64,000 bases of DNA, taken from assembly GCF_958979055.1 (NCBI RefSeq), contig NC_084887.1, forward strand, positions 34,202,620 to 34,266,619, read 5' to 3'. Numbering within the stretch: position 1 is the stretch's first letter; each line of letters starts with the position of its first letter. Shown here piece after piece: positions 34,660-48,227 of the stretch. The translations under genes and the position numbers were made by a program. This DNA is from Alnus glutinosa. Lineage: Eukaryota; Streptophyta; Magnoliopsida; Fagales; Betulaceae. The notes under the pieces are model-generated. The model saw only the letters and a list, made by a program, of their open reading frames with translations. It made no database searches and was not told the DNA's origin.

Positions 34660-37600
34660 AAGCTCTTGCTGCAAGAATTGTCAACGGGTGAGGTAGGGTT
34701 GGTAGCTAGACTACAGTGACCTGAAACCTCAATTAATCAAAAGGATAATATTTGCTTCATCAATCCTTGAGGTTACAGCTAGTTTTAGGGTTATTTTAAG
34801 GACTACCTGCCCTTACTTGCTCTATCATTTATTAGTTTAAGCTAAACATGAGGTAACCATACACCTTTTCCTACTCCACCAAAGCCACAGGCCCCAAATT
34901 GGCAAAGTCATTAGTAGACAGAAAAAAGAGAAACCTTCTTATCCTTCTACACCATACAGACATGCTAATTAAATGCAAAAGCACAGATCGGAGGAAGCTT
35001 CCGATCATGGGGCAGTTAGCTAGACATCTAGTCTAGAAAGCAAAATCTTAGGAACACAGGGAGATTGAGTAGTTGTGTAATTGTTGCTATATCTATATAT
35101 CATTGAACCGATCCATAACATAGGCAGCAAGGAGATAGAATACCTCAGCTAGCTCTTGAAAAAACATTCACTGGGGATCAGAGAGTACTTATTCCTAGTT
35201 TCTTTCCTCCAAACTATCACATTACAATGGTTTAGAGCTGTCGAGGAAAAGTATAGTTTAATAACACGTACAGAAAGGTGCAATGACTAGAGTCGTTGAA
35301 TTGATGTAGTTTTTTTTTGGTTAGATAAGATAACATTAAAAACAAAAAGAGATGCAAGGCGGGGGAGAGATCAAGATGCCCAAGGACTAAAAACAACAAC
35401 AGCAGAGCACCACAAACAGTAACACCAAATGATCGAAGAACTCCAACAACAGCATACATTGATATGGTCATTTGGGTTTTATATGGGATATTCACACTTG
35501 GGGCAATCCTTCAATAAAATTTTCAATATTGAAGTCGTACCAATAATAAAACATTAATCAGTAATAATTTTGAAATAATTGGTGATTTAATATGGTATAA
35601 GTATACGGTCCGGGGCTCATATCCCACTCTACAATTCATTAAATATTTCATATAGTGAACCTCATTTATTAAAAGAGAGTTGAGTCTAAACATAAAAGAA
35701 AGTACTATTAGAATATTAATTAAATAATTAAATTCATTATTTTTTTATTAACTCAAACTTTTAAGACAATTGATAATTTAACAATATAATGCTTCCAAAG
35801 TGCATAACAAAAATAAAATCATTACCATTCAAGGTAGGCCGTTTGGTGCAAGGTGGTCAGCTGGCATGGGGCAGCTGAAATCCTCCTTTTTTTTGTTTTT
35901 GGGTGCCCTCCTTCTAGACAACTATGGAGGCCAGGGAGGTTGAGGCCAACTCCGGGAGAAAAGGAGTTCCAATCACATAAATAGAAACCCAAATGGTGGG
36001 CTTTTTATATGGAAGAAGATGCCATACTGCAGCCGGGCTGGCCTTAATTCAACAATGCAAATTATGCAATCTAGCTCTAACATATACAATATGGTGGGAA
36101 TTGGGAAACGAGAAATTTTCGTTTAAAACCACATGACACAGTCCTTAGAGCGTTACAACAGCTTCTCTAAATCTTATTTTAATTTCTTCTATACATGTAA
36201 AGAAAACTCTTAAGAAATCATTTGAATCAGATTTTCATGTTGTTCCCTAAACTAAGGAGACATCAAGGAAACCAAATGTTACACCCTACATTTAAAGAAG
36301 CAAAAGTGGTTTCCTTAGCATTATTTTAATATAAAAAAATTTTATATTTCCTCTCTCATTCTTCTAGCATTTATTTTTGAAACAATATTTAAATGATTTT
36401 TTTTTTAGCATTTAATTTGAATAATATTTAAATGATATAATGAAAGAATAAGAGAATGTATTGTGGAGTGCATTTAAATAGGAAAGTAAAAAGTGATTTA
36501 ATTCCTTAAATTAAAGAAAAAATTTATAAAAACCGCTGCTAGGTCGGTTCCGATCGGCCAGGGACAACTAAGACATGTACAAATCCAAATAGGGATGTGA
36601 GACTGCCTTAAATAACGAATTTGATTAGTGAATTGTTTTAGATGAATGATTGGAGCATGTTATCTTTCTATTCAGGCCAAGTTCAAGCCAATCGAAACTC
36701 AACTGTTGATTACTACAACATAAAAACTCATTGAAAAGTGTTTGATGCACAACATTTGCATTCCATGCAAGATTTATTGGTGGAATTCATGCATGTAGGA
36801 CTCATACGTATACTAAGACGCATAGGGTGTGAGACCCATGCATATAAGTCTCATATACATAGGTCTCATATACATAGGTCACACAGTCAATGTGTCTTGG
36901 TATACGTAAGATTGATGTAAGATAATGTGATGTAGGAATGATACATCTCAATACCCATATACATGAATTTCACTAATAAATCTTGATTTACAAATATTGC
37001 GCACCAAAAGTCTTTTGCAAAAATTATTTCGAAACTCAATATACTCATACTAATTATTACTACTTCTTTACTGATTACTAGTAAATTGGGCCAATCAAAA
37101 CTCAACCGTTTATGATTAGAAATTGTCTCTTTCTCTCTTTTTTTTTTACACGTGTCAAACGCTCTACTAAAGAAAATAGACCAATTGATTTACTTTAAAC
37201 TGTCAGAAAGTACAATAATTAATTTAAAAACCCAATGACTGAGAACAAAAGCATATGGAACACTTTTGTATTTAACAAAAAAAAAAAAAAAAAAAAAGTT
37301 GCCTTCCAAAGAGAATAAGTGCAAAATATATAAATTTGAAAAATTTGATGCATTCATTTATGTTTTCTTCTCTTATTTTTCGTGAATTATTAATTTTAGT
37401 TATCATATTCAAGGATCTGAAAAAGTTGCATAAAAAACTATTTCAAACAGAGAATTGAATAAGCAAAAGTGTGACTTTTTTAAAGTAAAGGTTATTAATT
37501 AAATTGTATTCAGTTTTGTCGTGGCAACAAAATATCCCTCTGTGACAAAAGGTAACGAGTAGATACCAAACGTTTCTCTTGAGCAAACATTTATGGACGG

Positions 37601-40070
37601 TAATCTCTACAGATAATTCAAAGAAATTAAATTAGCTACATTGCTGAGACTATATTCAGCTCTTTCAAGGCAATGGATCTAAATTTCGTAAAAATCTTTT
37701 AAGAAAAAAAATTATTAAACTGAAGCACGTCCCACTTTTTAGTTTAATTTATATTTTTCTCTTTTTTTTTTTTTTTTTTTTTCATCAATTATAATCTTTG
37801 AATTCTATCGTTCTTTACTTTTTTGATATTTTATATGTTATACTTATCATCACATGCCGTTGGTTTTTAACTGGTCGTTGTTACGAACTCCAATCGCATT
37901 TTGTTGATTTTAGAACAAAATTTATTAAATCCTACTTATAAGAAAGATAAAATAAATTAATCATAATATATATTAAAAACATTACATTAATAACATAATT
38001 AGAAAATTTTCATCTAAAAAAGCTAAAAGACTAATTTTTAATTTTTTAAATTTTATATATTGCACCTATTTTTGTGCGTTACCGTCACTTCCAAAAAAAA
38101 ACACCGGCAAAAGCCTAGTCCTTTATATCTGCATATCTTGTAGCAGTTTTTTTTAGGGATTTGAGGGTATTTGCATGGGTGCAATACCTTTTTTGTGGGC
38201 CATTTATTTATTTAAATTGATGGTTCAGATCTTGACAGGAAGGCTGAACAAAATTGTTAAATATATAATTGTCAATATAAAAAAAAAAAAACTAAGTATC
38301 ATATTAGATAAAATCACAAATACGAGTTCTTATATAATATTCCACAATTGAGCCTAAACAAATATAGATTTATACTTTTAGGTTGAACATTTGTTCATTA
38401 TATGTTGTACTCTTCCTTGAAAGCCCCTTAAACATTTCAGTCTTTCTAACACATATTTACAAATTCAATGTAGTATTAATTATTGCAGGCCATACCGTCA
38501 CTATTATGTGAATACCAAAATATTCACCAATTTCATTCTAGGGATGAAATTATCTATTGATGTACGTTGCATATTTAAAAATTCAATAATTGCTAGTAGT
38601 ATTATTTTGTACCGACTGATAGCAAGGATTGCAATTATTCTTTTACGAGCAGGCTATGCTCAATTTGCCATGTTTAACGCATTTAATCCAGTACACAATG
38701 TACACATATGATGGTGACAACTGAGAAAAAGTATACCCGCATTTAATATTTGATCATTCACGAGAAATTTGAGAAAAAAGGCTGATCGATGAGAGTTCTA
38801 GTACATTTAAAACTATGCTTCTGAGATTCTCAACTCTCAAGATTGAAGATCAGAGCTCTGGAAGATGGTGGAAACAAAGAAAGATCAATCCATTAAGGCT
38901 AATCTCGTTTCCAAGTTGTATCAAGAGGAATCATTTCACTAATTAAAGCATAGTTTGTCAGAACCTTCCAACAGATAATTTCAACAGATTTCAAAAGAAT
39001 AATATATAGATAACAAGTTTGTTCTGTCAAGCAGTAGAAAGAAACAGCCTGAAGCTGAACCTGACAAGGCATGCAGGAAAAACTAGAATGGTTAGAGAAA
39101 GGAATAATAGCATCAAAGTAGGCAATGGCAACATGTTCACTAACCTATCTATCGATCTATCACCACCATCGATCATAACTGAGATTATCATCGGAAATCT
39201 AGCATGAGAAGAGGAGGCAGCTATATAGCCAGAGACGACTTGCCGATGATCAACTCAATCACGAACAGATATATAAACACGTAAATGATTAGATTATGAT
39301 ATTTAAGATTAAGAGTTGCCGGCAAGTCATCCTTGGCTGCATTACATAACCTCATCTCCACATGCAAGACTTTGGATGAAAAATAGGGCCACGTACGTCA
39401 TAGAGGAAGCTTCCCACTCATGAACCCCAACAAAGCAATCATTTTCTTTCCAACAAAGAGGGAGACATCCGACAACCCAACCAATCAAAAAGACATTCGA
39501 GAGGTATAGGAATTTTCCCAAAGGAGAAAGGAAACCTTACCTACTGGGATAAAGAAAACATGGCCCCTTCCCTTTATTTTTACGTAAAAAAGAAAGAGAG
39601 AAAAAAAAGAGTGCCAAAATAAAGAGACAGTGGAGAAGCAGGTAGAGAGGAAGAAGCCGATTGGACTGAAAGTCTGAAAGCCCACTTGGCAGGGGTTTGA
39701 CGAATGGGGTTTGAAGCAAACAGACAGCCTCTACAAGTTGTTTATAAAGAGTGTCGGCATGGCAATCTAAAGTATTAATGATGGCTATCTAGTTGCTCAG
39801 AAGAAGAAAGAAAAACTAAATGGTAGCTGGTTTTTGTACAAAAAGAACAGCTCTTAGACTTTAGAGCTGTCCAATTTCTGTCCTTAGGAGTGGAGTAAAA
39901 GAGAAAAAAGAAATTAAATAAGTTGGAGGGTTCATAATGTTGGATGTGACATTGCATGGCTCCAAATACCAAGATATATTAAACCAAAAGATCCATCGCC
40001 ATCACCTCAGTTCTGCCCGGCTTCTCAGAGCACTCTCTGGAAGGATGGATGGATAGAAGTACCTCCTTTT
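34660..40070. other. Gene-free stretch upstream of the CASP gene
   Basis: No gene is visible. About 35305-35345 reads on the minus strand like a LINE/retroposon 3' end (TAATGTTATCTTATCTAACC followed by A's) and may belong to a small insertion reaching about 35460. About 36150-36490 starts AGAGCGTTACAACAGCTTC and looks like an AT-rich MITE. About 36800-36900 contains three short GTCTCATATACATAG repeats. The remainder is AT-rich and unassigned. Confidence 0.4.
37728..38060. repeat. Dispersed repeat, copy 2
   Basis: Diverged duplicate of about 16720-17050 in the same orientation. Shared strings include CCCACTTT, AGAAAGATAAAATAAATTA and CATGCCGTTGGTTTT. No coding sequence. Confidence 0.55.
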
Positions 40071-40078
40071 AGTCTTTT

Positions 40079-40143
40079 AAGATATGGCATAGCTTTTTTC
40101 TTTTTTCTTTTTTTTTTTTGAAGGAAGATATGGCATAGCTTTT
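40079..40143. mobile_element. Minimal poly(T) retro-insertion with 19-bp target duplication
   Basis: AAGATATGGCATAGCTTTT occurs at 40079-40097 and again at 40125-40143. The 27 bases between are almost entirely T, with a short GAAGG end. The structure equals a target-primed insertion in which little more than the poly(A) tail (minus orientation) was copied. Confidence 0.6.
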
Positions 40144-40149
40144 GACTTC

Positions 40150-43100
40150 AAAACTCGTACCATTCGGCTCAAGGGAGTGTGAGTTAGGTGGGTAAATTTA
40201 CTACATTTGGAGAATCCAAACCAAATTTTGGGAAAAAAGTACAAATGCTCTTAACTATAACTCAATTTACAATTTTTTTTTTTTAAAAAGAAAAATAGTA
40301 AATTAAAGTAAATGTCCCTTTTAATTTCTTTTCTCCATTCTAAAAATACAAAAAATTGGTAAACCCCGGCGCTGCATAGGTCACACAAGACCTAAAGAGG
40401 ACATGAGTTTTTTTTTTTTTTTCGAATTTATAAAGAATATTTGTCTGTTTCAAAAAAGTTTTTTTTTCTTTTTTTCTTTTTACGGAAAAAAAAAATACAT
40501 TTCAACTTGATAGTTAAAAGTTTGGAAGAACATTACAAATTGCTTAGAGTTTTAAGAAAGGGTTTGTTTAATTTTCCAAAAAAAAAAAAGAAAATTATGA
40601 GTTTGGCCAAGTGATTGGATTTACTAATTCAAATATTTATTATCATATTATCGGGTATTGGGTCTTTTTAGATTGAATAATAAGTGTTTGGACATACAAG
40701 TAAAAGCAAAAGTATGTTTTATATTTTATTCTTTTTAGTTGTTTGCTAATTTATTTATTTTAAGAAACATACATAGATGACATAAAATGGGGAGGGCGTT
40801 TGAAGCTAGCCGGCATTTGATAACCCTTTTAAGGCCTCCTTTCTGCCTTCTTACCAAAAAAGAGAATGTGGAGGCATTTTTTAGTGAGAAATGATATATA
40901 TATTTACACACAATTAATTTTTAAATTCATCATTAAATTTGTGAGAAACTCACATTGGTTTCATAAATCTAATGATAAATTTGAAAATAAAATGTGTATG
41001 AGATATATTTATATTATTTCTCTTTGCTAAACTACTTAAAAAAGGAAAAACCACGGTAGAAGTTGGCTTGTCCGTTTCTTAGAGTACTAGCAGCAATTAT
41101 CTAACCATTTTTCGTAAATTTAAGGAACAAAATTATTTTTTGCTTCCCAATAAAAAAACACTTCACAATAGATTCCATTATCTTTCTCTATATCAATTAA
41201 ATACTATTTTTCACTCATTTTTTATTTTTTTTTATCTTTCCTACTTTTAGTCATTTTATTCTATTAACCAACTCTTTTTTCTCTTTCTTTTTTCTTACTT
41301 TTTGTCAATTTTTTTTATTATTATAGAGTATATTAGGTAGCTATGGTGCTACCTAATACGTAGAGAAGCATCGTAACTATCCAAGAGAAACATATATATT
41401 TAGGACATCTATTGTGGGAGCTATTTTGTACTTTTTTTTTGAAAATTTTCTTATATTTATAGAAGGAGACCATTATAGGGCATTTATTACTAATGCTCTT
41501 ATACAATCTTCACATTGCTAAAAAAAAAAAAAAAAGTTACTGTAAGAACGAGTTTTAGAAAAAACCAAAAAAGGGTTTAAAATTGTTTAACCTCATCAAA
41601 CGCCACTTCTGTCTTTATCGCAACTGCAATCTTCTCCTACAATGAAATTTGGAAAGAAATTTTCTATAAATTGAGTCGTAGAAAAATTCTTTTAACTTAG
41701 TTTCTAAAAGTGTTGTGTCGTTTGAAAAACATATACTTCTCACCCATTTTTTAATAATATTAATTAAAATAAAGAACACTTATTTCTCATGTACTCAAAT
41801 AACACAACTTCTTTTAGAGATTAAATTGAAAGAATTTGTACTACCCATTTGTAAAGAAATTTATATCCATCAAATATTAGTTGAATATATTATATCTCCG
41901 AGAAATCTTCGGTTCATTGCCATATCTTATGAAGAACTATCCGACCGAGTCGAAGCCTTGTCCCACCTTTTTCCCTTCAAAACCCGAAGTGCTTTTCCGT
42001 CTTTTCCATCTCATGATCTCATCTACCAAGCTTGAAGCTATGTAATAGCTTACATTGCTAGGGCTCGATCCGTACAAAATGAATTTAATTCCCCAATTGG
42101 AAAGTAGGCATAGGTGGACCAGTTAATTTATTTTCTTCTTAATTATCATAAGATTTATAACGTTCGAGTATCGAGAAACTAATAGTTATTGGAGGTACCA
42201 AATGAGATCATGCTAAAATACCAACGCCAAGGCCCAACAGTACCAACTCCCCACCTCTTGGTTGCCCCACCCAGTGAGCCCTATGAATTCGAATTACTAG
42301 CAATTTAAACATCAAAAATTGCTAAAAATTCAAATCTTTCCTTTATGGGGATAATTGGTTAAAGATTTTGATTGAGTGACATTCTATAAGGGTGAATGCC
42401 AACCATCTTCCTCTTCGTAACAGCACAGCAGATTTTCCAATCAGAACAGGGGAAATCCACCATTGACTTTGAGTGTTTGGCCTTTGGAGAATACTCTCTT
42501 TTTGTTTCTCATTCGCTAACAATATTAGCATTCAATTATGAGCAAATTTCGTTAAAAATAATATTATTTAATAAACTATTATACAAACGCCATATACCAT
42601 TGAATCAAAACTTTAAAAAAGAAAAAAAGAAAAAAATGATTTTCAATGACACGCCATACGAGTAGTATGACATAACAGCCAGTCATATAACAATTTACTA
42701 AATAATTTTTTTATTCTCTTGAAACACATCAAACGCTGAAAGAGTCAACCCATATAACTAGGATTATCTAAGTAAACCTAAAACATGATTACTAGACCCG
42801 TACACCTCACCAACATAGAACAGCCCAAAAACCACGCATCCTAGCTTATAGCGTGCATAGATATTTGCGGTGTATTAATTAAGCAATGACTAAAGACAAC
42901 AATTAAAAAGCCGAATCAAGAGAAACAGTCCCACTTCTCATACCAATTTCTATCATCAGGTTCTGCGAAGCTCAACCAAGGCCAATTGACGAGCATACTT
43001 TTTGCTTAAATAGTTCATAAAGTTTTGTATAATTTCACATAAATAGGACCCATGGTACATAATTTTTACCATGTCATTTCGTCTCAAGGTTATTATAAAC

Positions 43101-43365
43101 GTGGCAGATTCAAGAGCCCTCAAAATCGTACAGCCTAACAAACATTTTTAAATTATCCAAAGTTGGGTAGCCATCTTTCGTCCCCAACGAATCTTATATC
43201 TAAATAGAAAAATCACAGAAAATTGAAAGCATGCGTGTAGGACATAGGATTCACACCTCCATATTTGTCAAAAACAATTCAATAATATCAGCGGCTTACA
43301 TTAGACCATAAAAATGGTTTGAAAACAACTACATGTGTATAGCGAACAAACTAAGTGGTTTTCCT
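40150..43365. other. Gene-free stretch
   Basis: Apart from the MITE at 40886-41022, a likely second AT-rich MITE near 41080-41530 with a hairpin ATTAGGTAGC/GCTACCTAAT at about 41332-41358, and A/T runs, nothing is supported. Open frames at 41715-42035 and 42396-42665 show no domain and have strongly AT-biased composition, so I treat them as chance. Confidence 0.4.
40886..41022. mobile_element. Small MITE
   Basis: The two ends are inverted copies over about 55 bases. Left: GAGAAATGATATATATATTT. Right, reversed: GAGAAATAATATAAATATAT. Both continue into AAATTYATCATTARATTT-type sequence. Non-coding, with no clear target duplication. Confidence 0.62.
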
Positions 43366-43371
43366 GGATTT

Positions 43372-43500
43372 TTACTTTGGGGGAGGGGGAGGGGGCTGTC
43401 CACACTGGGGGGACTTTGCCTTCCTTGTAAGCAACACCACCACCAACAGCAACACGCACAAAAACGCAATTGAAATGAAGTGCAGCGAATAGTTACTCAT
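43372..43500 (-). CDS. Small open frame: membrane segment plus proline tail (unproven)
   Basis: A 42-codon frame on the minus strand encodes a short N-terminus (MSNYSLHF), a strongly hydrophobic segment (about residues 8-24, with FLCVLLLVVVLL), a basic turn (TRKAK) and a proline-rich end (QCGQPPPPPPK). This is a plausible small membrane or secreted peptide. Upstream on the same strand are splice-like sites (CAG/GTAAGA at about 43614 and 43876) and another short protein-like frame (FYENPLPRRQ, about 43615-43645), so a small spliced gene between CASP and KH is possible. No homology is recognised and it may be chance. Confidence 0.25.
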   Translation of the reverse strand: MSNYSLHFISIAFLCVLLLVVVLLTRKAKSPQCGQPPPPPPK

Positions 43501-44159
43501 CCAACAAAAAACAAGGTAATAAAACTAAAAACATGCAAATGTGTAAGTCAATTTAAATTTCTGCAAACCAAATAAGAACTTGCCTGCTTTTGATGTTCTT
43601 AGCCAGAGATCTTACCTGCCTTCTAGGAAGAGGATTCTCATAGAACCTGCCAAATGAATTGCACATGAGACTTGTAAATATTTACATTCAGTGAGCTAGA
43701 AATTGACATCCCAATCTAGCCCACTCTTTGTATGTGTTAAAAGAACTGACCTACCCCATGAATCATTAACTACCCCACAACAAATCTCCAAATCAGCCTC
43801 CAATAGTATGCGACGATCCAAGCATCCATCAAATGGCATGCAACACACCACTCACAGGTCAACTCCTAGTCTTACCTGAACATGCACAAAAATTGCCAGA
43901 CAACAAGACCCTCAAAAAGTTGGCGTCTTTATAATCTCTTTAGTTATGAACTCCATCAGTATCACTAAATATTTGATTTAGAAATGAAAATGCTAGCAAG
44001 ACAAAGAAACTGCCAACGAGAAAATTCTATGAAGCATTCATTTTGCTGATACAGCCCATGTATTATTGAAGCTGAAAGATGAGCACTATTGGGCAGACAC
44101 CTCATTGGCTATCCAGAAAACAGTCACCTCCATAATCACCAACTCCCATACCTGAGTAA

Positions 44160-44373
44160 AAGTAATTCTATGAACCATTTTTTTGTCCCCTTTTTACCCT
44201 CCTAAAATTGATGTGGCTTTTAAAATCATCATTAGATCAAAATTTAAAATCACCATTGAATCAAAATTCAATAGTGGTCGATCTCAAAGCCAATGATGAT
44301 TTTGAAAGCCACATCAACTTTAAGAGAATAAAAATAGGATAAAGAGGACAAAAAAATGGTTCTTAGCATTACC
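44160..44373. mobile_element. Mutator-like MITE, family 2 copy 1
   Basis: Arms of about 80 bases are inverted copies: GTAATTCTATGAACCATTTT on the left and (reversed) GTAATGCTAAGAACCATTTT on the right, both followed by AATTGATGTGGCTTTT-like sequence. The flanking nonamers CCTGAGTAA (44151-44159) and CCTAGGTAA (44374-44382) agree at 7 of 9 positions. The same family as 52399-52580. Confidence 0.7.
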
Positions 44374-44769
44374 CCTAGGTAATGTTGTTGACACACAGTT
44401 CAGTTAAATATTCTGCTGTATTAACACTATTCAAGCTTCACAATGCTGTTTCAAGCAAGTTCCATTGGCTCACAAAGTCGGAGGAAATCATGAAAACAAA
44501 CATCAAATAAACACAGCTTTCTCACTTTCAATCGGATTCCTCAAAGTTAAACTTTCACAGATACATATGGATATCACAACTACTAGGTTATGAAGCCGAA
44601 AAAAGCAGCGCATTGATATCTGCTTTTAGATGGCACGAGGATCAATATCAATACTGAAATTGCGATAACATGAGAGTTCCTGGTATAATTGGTTTAGTTT
44701 CAGATGATCAACTTAATTCCAGGTTATTCAAACAGCCACAAAAGATCAGACTACATAGCTGAGAACTGT

Positions 44770-45268
44770 CAGATATAAATTCCAACACTAATACAACTAA
44801 AGGCTGGAAGCAACAAGGTTTTTAGTTTAAAGAAATGTGAACTGGAACAAAAAGCAGCAATAAAGGCAATCCGGACATGTAGGTTCTTGGGTGCACAAGA
44901 TATTAAGCTTGGTAAATTTGGTGTCATGGACATGGCAATTCTAAATGTGTAGAAGATCTCCACTCTATGTAGAAGCGTCAAGGTAGGCCATATGTCAAAC
45001 CCTGGTTCATCTGGTCTTCCGGTTTAGGCAGTAGGCTTGGCTTCAGGCTTCACAGATCTCAGCTGTTTTGATGGGAAGGGAAAGGCAACAAGGGAAAACA
45101 AGAGCATCAGAATTCTGTATACAGGGAGATTGGACAGGTTACGATATCAAACTGCCATATGCTAATATGAGACTCCGCTATGTTAGAGGAAATTGCCAGT
45201 CATATCAATAGACAAGAAAAAGGATGAAGGAAAACCATAGTCTACCTGCAGGTACCCACCAACAAACT
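44770..45268 (-). other. 3' untranslated region of the KH gene, probably with an intron
   Basis: Downstream of the KH stop codon the minus strand shows a donor-like CTGCAG/GTAGAC (about 45246) and a strong acceptor at about 45062 (pyrimidine-rich, CAAAACAG then CTGAGATC). This fits an intron of about 185 bases in the 3' untranslated region. The transcript end is probably near 44770. Inferred from splice-site shape only. Confidence 0.4.
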
Positions 45269-48227
45269 CTAGTAACCATAGTTTCTCCGACGAGAAACAG
45301 GGGTCTGTCCTGACATCCTGCTAACAAAAGGTAAAATCAGGCTCTAGGAGTTTCAAAACCCAACCATTGAAATCAGTAACCATAGTTGACAAAATCAACA
45401 CTACAAAACTTCCAGCACATATGCATAAGAAAAAATAAAGATTCTAGTAAACAGACATTGATTCCAAGTTCCAAGGTATGTAATTAGGAACTTTATGAAT
45501 TCATATTCACAAAGGTTTAACCAGAGGGTTTAAACTGGCTGTCAACCTGAAGCGTTCCTACCAATCATTCAAAATAGTACTAGATAAAACAAAAAGGAAG
45601 CACAGGCCAAGTATATAGAAAGAATACTTAAGAAAGAGAAACTCTTACCCAGTATTACTAGTACGTCCCGAAGGAGGATGACCTCCATAAGCTCCATAAG
45701 CACTGCCACTACCTCCAATCTACAAATAATAGGAAGATTATCATTCTAACCAAAAGAAGAAACAGGAAAGCAGTTGAGCATTGGAAAGATTACACATGGC
45801 ACAGCAGGACAAATAAAAAGAAATGGAAAAGAAAAAGGAGTAATTAGAATAACAAAAGCAGCTTGTGCAGTGTAAAACGTGAAAACAAAGGTAAAACAAT
45901 TTTTTACTTTTTTTAAAGGTTGTTATACATCTATGTAAACGGTTAACAAAATACCTGTGAGCCACCATAACTTCCATAACCGTCAGCAGCTGCCAAATCA
46001 CTTGAGCCACCATAAGTGCCAGAATAAGAATGCCCACGTCCATGTCTTTTACTATCTCTACTTTCATAGTTGAAACCATCAGAACCATCTGCTGACACAG
46101 GCAGATAAGGCAGAACAGGAAGAAACGTAGACACTGCACCCTCCCTATCAAAAAGATTTGCTCTCAACCGTGTGACAACTTGCATAAGAGCATCCTTGGC
46201 AACATCAAGGTCTCCAGCAATCTGATTATCAACATTAATTAGTATCCATATGAACCACATAAAGCAGTGAAAGAATAATTAGAAAAGACATTTCAAAGAT
46301 GATCTCTTACCTGCACCATCTCATCATCTTCAGACGCAACTTTGGGAAGGTTCTCCTTTGAGAGTATGCGGATATTAGCTTTGGTGAGTCTCCTCATCTC
46401 TGTTACAATAGCTCCTCCTTTACCAATAAGGCAGCCAATTCGTGAAGTTGGCACAAGTAGGCGAGTTGTGAATGAGATAATTCCTGAGTCTCTTTCAACT
46501 TTCTCACTGCACCTGGGTTGCAATCGCACAGCTGCTTCTATCGTTGGAGAATATGAGTCTTCAAAAAACTGTAATAGCAGAGTTTAGAAATCGTCATCAT
46601 CTATATAATACAATACCAATATCAATGTGCCCACAAAACATGTACAAACATATAGAAATATTTACCTCCTTGGCTGAAATAGTTATTAAGCAATCATCTC
46701 CTTCAGCGGCAGAACTATCAACTTTAATGACTGCCCCAGATTCTTGTCTGATCTGATTGATTATAACACCACCCTTGCCAATCACACCTCCAATATTGCC
46801 AGTAGGACAAACTATACGAAGAGAAAATTCTTTTGAAGATGCTTCATCCCTTGGAGCAGAGTATAAGGAGCGTGACCAGTCTCCAGTATCACCCTTGTAT
46901 CCTCCATAAGGACCCATCAGTGGAGCTATGCCCACAATCGGGGCACCACCAGTTGGACCCATAAGGGAACCACCAGATGCGTACACATTGGGCACAGAAG
47001 AAGTAAGCAAATGCTGAGATCGTGATGGGTTATCATGAAGGCGAGATGCAATTTGAGACAGGGCCTTTTTCACCACTGGGGCTTCCCCAGTTATCTACAG
47101 CACACAACAAACAAATAAATAAGTAAACAAACTTATAAGGTTCTCTACCTCAGCAGTAAAGTAATTCTGTTTATTCAGCTAAAAAATATAAATAGTAATC
47201 ATAAAACACACGCACACATACAACAGATGGATTCAAATTACTAGCAAATATATTCAACAAGGACAAAATAATACAAAAGTAATATACAACAAATATTAAC
47301 AATTGCAGTATCAATACACGAGCGGATGTCTCCTCTCTAAACCCAAATGACATGTTCCCCCAAAAGTAAAACTAATTACGACCAGCCAAATAAGTAAGAT
47401 TGCAGATCCGTCCAGCAATAAGCATGTTAGGTTTAATTACTCTCCAAAATGTAAGTTTCCATGCAACAAGCTAATGCTTTCCGTAAATATATAATTACAT
47501 TTTCTTCCGCTATGAAATTTATAATTTCTTGGCAACTGAGAACCTAAAACAGCTCCAAAAAAATCCAAGAACAAAAGCACTGAATTAAAGTATAATGCAC
47601 AAATCCAAACAAGATAAGGAAACTTTGTACACAATTCATCCAGATCACCTGTACAAGCTCATCGGAGTTCAAGGCACAAGGGGGCAAATGTTCATCCTTA
47701 AGAATGCGAATTTGGGCTCCAGTCTCGCCACGAATATTCTGAACTATCTGTCCACCTTTTCCAATGACACAACCAATCTGATCGGATGGAACAAGAAGCC
47801 GAGCAGTAACCTGGTGACCTCCATCAGATTCCTCATCACCATGCAAATCTTCAGCAACAACTCTGTCATGCACCTTGTAAAGAGCATCCTGAGCGGGACA
47901 AACATAATTACCACTGTCTTCAAGGGAATTAGTCTCATCACTGGAGCTGTAGATTGTAACAACACGCTCCTCACAGCCAGGCACTGTCTCACCAATCCTA
48001 ATCTTCGACTTAGTGTCTGCTCTCAACTGCTTGACAATTTCCCCTCCCCTACCGATAACACTTCCAATCTTTCTTACAGGGCACAAATACCGGTACACAG
48101 TATCTTCTGAATCTATAACAAATTGGTCTCTATCATCACCAGGATTTCTCCTTTTATTTCCTCCATTGTCAGAATAGTCAGACTGAGAATTTGTTCGCTT
48201 ACCATAAGAATTCCTCTGACCAGCCAT
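45269..48227 (-). CDS. RNA-binding protein with four KH domains (At5g15270-like)
   Basis: Six coding exons on the minus strand: 48227-47649, 47094-46666, 46568-46311, 46221-45955, 45719-45649 and 45320-45269. They give about 551 residues. All four KH domains keep the GXXG nucleic-acid loop: IGSVIGRGGEIV (about 55), IGCVIGKGGQIV (about 150), IGGVIGKGGVII (about 295) and IGCLIGKGGAIV (about 385). The N-terminus is charged (KRTNSQSDYSDNGGNKRR) and the C-terminus is rich in Gly, Ser and Tyr, ending RRRNYGY. This is the PCBP-like plant KH family that includes HEN4 and RCF3, nuclear proteins acting in pre-mRNA processing. Order and size fit At5g15270. The last intron ends in a TAGCAG tandem acceptor, so one Arg is optional. 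Confidence 0.93.

Noticed and set aside
47595..48110. 171-codon open frame on the plus strand opposite the KH gene
   Set aside because: Antisense shadow of KH exon 1, whose own frame encodes two intact KH domains.
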